Origin: Aquisalimonas sp007126095 | GTDB lineage: Bacteria; Pseudomonadota; Gammaproteobacteria; Nitrococcales; Aquisalimonadaceae | Direction of reading: 5' to 3' | Length of the DNA stretch: 64,000 bases | Assembly (NCBI RefSeq): GCF_048323695.1 | Contig: NZ_JBLWFT010000006.1 | Span: 62,001-126,000, forward strand | Translations under genes and position numbers: made by a program | The notes under the pieces: generated by a model | Database searches by the model: none | What the model saw: only the letters and a program-made list of their open reading frames with translations | Told to the model about the DNA's origin: nothing | Part shown: in pieces, positions 60,660 to 64,000 of the stretch | How positions within the stretch are numbered: the first letter of the stretch is position 1 | How the letters are laid out: each line of letters opens with the position of its first letter

Positions 60660-60685
60660 GCGTCGATTTCCGGAGGACACAACCC

Positions 60686-61006
60686 ATGCCGATTTACGAG
60701 TACCTGTGTGATGGATGCGGGCACGAGCAGGAAGCGATCCAGAAATTCAGCGACGCGCCGCTCACCGACTGCGACGAATGCGGCGAGCCGCGCCTGCGCA
60801 AGAAGATCTCCGCGGCGGGGTTCCGCCTGAAGGGGGGGGGCTGGTACGAAACGGACTTCAAGTCGTCGAACCAGCGCAACGTGGCCGGTGACAGTACGTC
60901 GGGGGGCAGCTCCGGAGGCGGTGGCGACAGTGGTGGCTCGTCCTCCGGCGGATCCGAAGGCAGCAAGAGCGGGAGCACCGACTCCAAGGCGGCCGCAAAC
61001 TCCTGA
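60686..61006 (+). CDS. FmdB family zinc-ribbon protein
   Basis: This 106-residue protein starts Met-Pro-Ile-Tyr-Glu-Tyr-Leu-Cys, with two Cys pairs (Cys8/Cys11 and Cys29/Cys32) forming a zinc ribbon, followed by a Gly/Ser-rich disordered tail from about residue 65. FmdB-like proteins are found upstream of aspS in many proteobacteria; the regulatory role implied by the name is not proven. GGAGG precedes the ATG. Confidence 0.9.
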   Translation: MPIYEYLCDGCGHEQEAIQKFSDAPLTDCDECGEPRLRKKISAAGFRLKGGGWYETDFKSSNQRNVAGDSTSGGSSGGGGDSGGSSSGGSEGSKSGSTDSKAAANS

Positions 61007-61116
61007 AACCGCGGGTCAGTCGCTTGCGCCGCCCCGGGTGAGACCGTAACATTGCCGCCCTGCTCAGGCGGGTTCAGGGCCCGCGTCTCACCACGAACAT
61101 CCAGGGCATAGTTGTC

Positions 61117-62901
61117 ATGCGCAGCCATTATTGCGGCCAGGTAACCGAAGACCTTCTCGACACGGACGTGGAACTCTGCGGCTGGGTGCACAGGCGCCGC
61201 GACCACGGCGGTGTGATTTTCATCGACCTGCGGGACCGTGACGGTCTCGTCCAGGTGGTGTTTGATCCGGATCGTGCGGCGTCTTTCGCCACGGCCGAGA
61301 GTGTCCGCGGCGAATACGTGCTGCGCGTGCGCGGCCGTGTGCGGCGGCGCCCGGAAGGCACCGAGAACAGCAGCCTGAACAGTGGGCAGGTGGAGGTGCT
61401 CGGCCACGAGCTGGAGGTGCTCAACACCGCGAAAACGCCACCGTTTCAGCTGGATGACGAGGACGTGGGCGAGGATGTCCGCCTGCGCCACCGCTACGTG
61501 GACCTGCGCCGGCCCGAGATGCTGGAGAAGCTGCGGACCCGTGCCCGGATCACCAGTGAGCTGCGCCGTTACCTGGACGACAACGGCTTTCTCGATATCG
61601 AAACCCCCATGCTGACCCGGGCGACCCCGGAGGGCGCGCGCGATTACCTGGTGCCGAGCCGTGTGCACCCGGGTGAGTTCTATGCGCTGCCCCAGTCGCC
61701 GCAGCTGTTCAAGCAGCTGCTGATGATGTCCGGCATGGACCGCTACTACCAGATTACCCGCTGCTTTCGCGACGAGGACCTGCGCGCGGACCGCCAGCCG
61801 GAGTTCACCCAACTCGACATCGAGACCTCGTTCATGGATGAGGACGCCATCATGGACATGATGGAGGGCATGATTGCCGGGTTGTTCAGCTCCGTACTGG
61901 GGCAGGAGTTGCCGCGGCCGTTCCCGCGGATGACTTACGCCGAGGCCGTGCATCGCTTCGGCATCGACCGCCCGGACCTGCGTATCCCGCTGGAGCTGGT
62001 GGAGGTGGCGGACCTGCTCACCGACGTGGAGTTCAAGGTGTTCTCCGCGCCGGCGAACGACCCCAAGGGCCGGGTCGCCGCCCTGCGCCTGCCGGGTGGC
62101 GGCGATCTCACCCGCAAGGAGATCGACGGCTACACCGACTATGTGGGCCGTTACGGCGCCAAGGGGCTTGCCTACATCAAGGTCAACGACCCGAGCCAGG
62201 GCAAGGACGGCCTCCAGTCGCCGATCATCAAGTTCATGCCGGATGAGGCGGTGGCCGGCATTCTGGAGCGCACCGGCGCCCAGGCGGGCGATCTCATCTT
62301 CTTCGGCGCCGACAAGGCCAAGGTGGTCAACGACGCTCTGGGGGCGCTGCGCGTCAAACTCGGCCATGACCGCGGTCTGGTGGAGACGGGCTGGCGGCCC
62401 ATGTGGGTGGTGGATTTCCCCATGTTCGAGTACGACGAACAGGACAAGCGCCTCTACGCCCTGCATCATCCGTTTACCGCGCCCACCGTCGAGAGCGTGG
62501 ACGAACTCAAGAGCGCCGACGCCGAGCAGCTCCAGTCCCGCGCCTACGACATGGTGCTCAACGGAACCGAGGTCGGTGGCGGCTCCATCCGTATTCACCG
62601 CCCCGACATGCAGCGCGCCGTGCTGGGCCTGCTGGGCATCGGCGAAGAAGAGGCCCGGGAGAAGTTCGGCTTTCTGCTGGATGCCCTCGAGTATGGCGCG
62701 CCGCCCCACGGCGGTATCGCCTTCGGGCTGGATCGCCTGGTGATGCTCATGACCGACTCCGGTTCCATTCGCGATGTCATGGCCTTCCCGAAGACGCAGA
62801 CGGCGAGCTGCCTGCTCACCGAGGCGCCGGCGCCTGTGGGCGAGGCGCAGCTGAAGGAGCTTGGCTTGCGTTTGCGCAAGACCGTGGCCGCGCAGGGGTG
62901 A
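61117..62901 (+). CDS. aspS: Aspartyl-tRNA synthetase, probably non-discriminating (Asp/Asn)
   Basis: This 594-residue class II synthetase has an N-terminal OB-fold anticodon-binding domain (1-105), a catalytic core with Phe-Arg-Asp-Glu-Asp (motif 2) and Gly-Leu-Asp-Arg (motif 3), and the bacterial GAD insertion (about 290-420). His30 and Gly81 occupy the positions of His31 and Gly82 that mark the non-discriminating enzyme of Pseudomonas aeruginosa; E. coli has Leu at the first site. It would then also make Asp-tRNA(Asn) for amidation by GatCAB. It follows fmdB. Confidence 0.96.
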   Translation: MRSHYCGQVTEDLLDTDVELCGWVHRRRDHGGVIFIDLRDRDGLVQVVFDPDRAASFATAESVRGEYVLRVRGRVRRRPEGTENSSLNSGQVEVLGHELEVLNTAKTPPFQLDDEDVGEDVRLRHRYVDLRRPEMLEKLRTRARITSELRRYLDDNGFLDIETPMLTRATPEGARDYLVPSRVHPGEFYALPQSPQLFKQLLMMSGMDRYYQITRCFRDEDLRADRQPEFTQLDIETSFMDEDAIMDMMEGMIAGLFSSVLGQELPRPFPRMTYAEAVHRFGIDRPDLRIPLELVEVADLLTDVEFKVFSAPANDPKGRVAALRLPGGGDLTRKEIDGYTDYVGRYGAKGLAYIKVNDPSQGKDGLQSPIIKFMPDEAVAGILERTGAQAGDLIFFGADKAKVVNDALGALRVKLGHDRGLVETGWRPMWVVDFPMFEYDEQDKRLYALHHPFTAPTVESVDELKSADAEQLQSRAYDMVLNGTEVGGGSIRIHRPDMQRAVLGLLGIGEEEAREKFGFLLDALEYGAPPHGGIAFGLDRLVMLMTDSGSIRDVMAFPKTQTASCLLTEAPAPVGEAQLKELGLRLRKTVAAQG

Positions 62902-62914
62902 CGACCATCCGGTT

Positions 62915-63709
62915 CTAGGTACGGAGGGGTTGCTGGTGGATGGTCTCACCACCGTCCGCGCTCCGAACCGCGATTGTCAGGGGCTGGCCCCGGCTCACCC
63001 CGGTATCGAGATTGACGTGGCCGAAGCCACGTAACGGTAGGCCGTGGCAGTCCGCCGCCGGCATGTGGCCGCAGTAAGTGGTCGACAGGCCGGTCGGTGC
63101 CGTCTGGCCGCCCCACTCGGCTTGCAGTCGCTGCAGTGCGAGCCCCAGGTCCCGTTGCCATATCAGGGTCCGGGAGCAGCCCGGGGCGCCGACATCGATG
63201 TCGGCGTCTGTGACATCCTTCGAAAACCCCGCATGGACAACGTGATATCGGTACTCCTGATTCCCCACGACCAGTACGTGGGGGAGCTGCCTGACCCGTT
63301 CGATCAGGGCGGTCAGAGACGCGTCGGCTGGCCAGTTCGCCAGCAGCCATTCGCCGCCATTATTCTGGTGGACGGCAAAGCGCGCGTCGGTCCCGCCCTC
63401 CGTGCTCAATTGTCTGACTGCGCCGATCAGCAGATCCTCATGATTACCCATGACAGCGTGAAACCATGGTGTCTCCAGCAGGCGCAGGCAGCCGCGCGAG
63501 TCCGGGCCCCGGTCCACCAGGTCCCCCACGGAGATGACCCGGTCCCGGGACGGGTCGAACCGCAGCGCCTCAAGGGCCGCTTCCAGCGTCGCGCGATGGC
63601 CGTGCAGATCGCCGATCACCAGGTCGCGGCCATGCTCGTTTGCGGGCAGGCGGTGAACGCGTGCGTCGCTGGTTCGCCGCCGTGGCCACCCCAGAGCCTT
63701 CAGGAGCAT
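62915..63709 (-). CDS. PrpA/ApaH-like metallophosphoesterase (serine/threonine phosphatase)
   Basis: This 264-residue PPP-superfamily phosphatase has Gly-Asp-Leu-His-Gly-His, Gly-Asp-Leu-Val-Asp-Arg-Gly-Pro-Asp-Ser and Gly-Asn-His-Glu, the three metal-binding motifs of the PrpA/lambda phosphatase group. It probably dephosphorylates proteins; diadenosine tetraphosphate hydrolysis cannot be excluded. It converges with aspS (13 bp between stops) and lies seven bases after the serine protease gene. Confidence 0.87.
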   Translation of the reverse strand: MLLKALGWPRRRTSDARVHRLPANEHGRDLVIGDLHGHRATLEAALEALRFDPSRDRVISVGDLVDRGPDSRGCLRLLETPWFHAVMGNHEDLLIGAVRQLSTEGGTDARFAVHQNNGGEWLLANWPADASLTALIERVRQLPHVLVVGNQEYRYHVVHAGFSKDVTDADIDVGAPGCSRTLIWQRDLGLALQRLQAEWGGQTAPTGLSTTYCGHMPAADCHGLPLRGFGHVNLDTGVSRGQPLTIAVRSADGGETIHQQPLRT

Positions 63710-63716
63710 CTTGGTA

Positions 63717-64000
63717 TCACTTCAGGCCAGCCTCCTCCAGGAGCGTGTCCAGCAAGCCCACGGGCACCGCGTAGGTGATGCCGCTTGGCTCGGAGATCAC
63801 GCGCTCGCGCGACTGCTGCACAAAGACGCGGTTGATGACCCCGACGACGTTGCCCGAGTCGGGTTCGTAAAGCGGACTGCCACTGTTGCCCGGGTAAGCG
63901 GTCGCGTCCAGCTGGAACACCCCTGGGGGCTGGTTGCGCAACTGGCGCAGCGTTGCCGGGTCCAGGTCGCCGCTGCGTGCCGCAGGGGCGGCCAGTGGCG
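63717..64000 (-). CDS. Trypsin-like serine protease, C-terminal part (5' end outside window)
   Basis: The frame is open from the window end to TAA/TGA-type stop at 63717. The visible 94 or so residues contain Gly-Asn-Ser-Gly-Ser-Pro-Leu with the catalytic Ser, preceded by Asp-Ala-Thr-Ala-Tyr-Pro, and end after Ile-Thr-Tyr-Ala-Val-Pro, typical of trypsin-like/HtrA-type proteases. No PDZ domain follows the catalytic domain, unlike DegP/DegS. The catalytic His and Asp lie outside the window. Confidence 0.8.
   Translation of the reverse strand, partial: PLAAPAARSGDLDPATLRQLRNQPPGVFQLDATAYPGNSGSPLYEPDSGNVVGVINRVFVQQSRERVISEPSGITYAVPVGLLDTLLEEAGLK

Noticed and set aside
62902..62920. Shared word CCGGTTCTAGG near 62909 and 30428
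   Set aside because: An 11-base match twice in 64 kb in different contexts is weak and no longer repeat surrounds it.

Overview
The window is a high-GC, gene-dense chromosomal segment of a gammaproteobacterium. Protein family content and gene order (yebC-ruvCAB, ybgC-tolQRAB-pal-cpoB-queE-queC, bcp/gcvR/dapA/bamC, fmdB-aspS) resemble the Chromatiales/Ectothiorhodospiraceae group. The periplasmic linkers of Pal, CpoB and TolA are very acidic, which fits a halophilic or halotolerant lifestyle. That placement is inference from gene content, not a phylogeny. No IS element, prophage, CRISPR array or plasmid module was seen.

Region 1 (1-15.4 kb): the 3' end of fadE, a small lytic transglycosylase, tRNA-Lys, then a long leftward series running yebC, ruvC, ruvA, ruvB, glrK, qseG, glrR, (regulatory gap), ybgC, tolQ, tolR, tolA, tolB, pal, cpoB, queE, queC. 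The envelope-stress two-component system GlrK/QseG/GlrR sits between Holliday-junction processing and the Tol-Pal operon. The 227-bp gap after glrR holds two inverted repeats that fit the GlrR recognition pattern TGTC-N10-GACA, one exactly and one with a single mismatch. They lie 82 and 147 bp upstream of a near-consensus sigma-54 element in front of ybgC-tol.

Region 2 (15.4-30.7 kb): a five-gene branched-chain amino acid type ABC importer, a patatin phospholipase, two HDOD proteins, a fatty acyl-CoA ligase (fadD), pabB, and the polyhydroxyalkanoate genes phaA, phaR and phaB; no PHA synthase is present here. A 519-bp gap after phaB carries a strong consensus promoter, structured sequence and two tandem intrinsic terminators, and is best read as an undescribed small RNA gene of about 220 nt.

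Region 3 (30.7-46.3 kb): bepA, perM, bcp, gcvR, dapA, bamC, purL, an acyl-CoA synthetase, DUF815 and DUF2058 genes, an NhaP2-type antiporter and a phasin. The phasin promoter carries a CTGC-N3-GCAG palindrome of the kind reported for PhaR.

Region 4 (46.3-64 kb): a GNAT/membrane protein pair, folE-folX (tetrahydromonapterin branch), a fused hydantoinase/5-oxoprolinase, fadL, a flavin reductase plus rubredoxin-reductase-like pair, an SDR-lpxR-pncB operon, a DUF1614 gene without a normal start codon, fmdB-aspS (AspRS with non-discriminating residues), a PrpA-like phosphatase and the end of a serine protease. Recurrent themes are fatty acid uptake and activation (fadE, fadD, fadL, acyl-CoA synthetase, PHA genes) and outer-membrane maintenance (Tol-Pal, BepA, BamC, LpxR, GlrKR).
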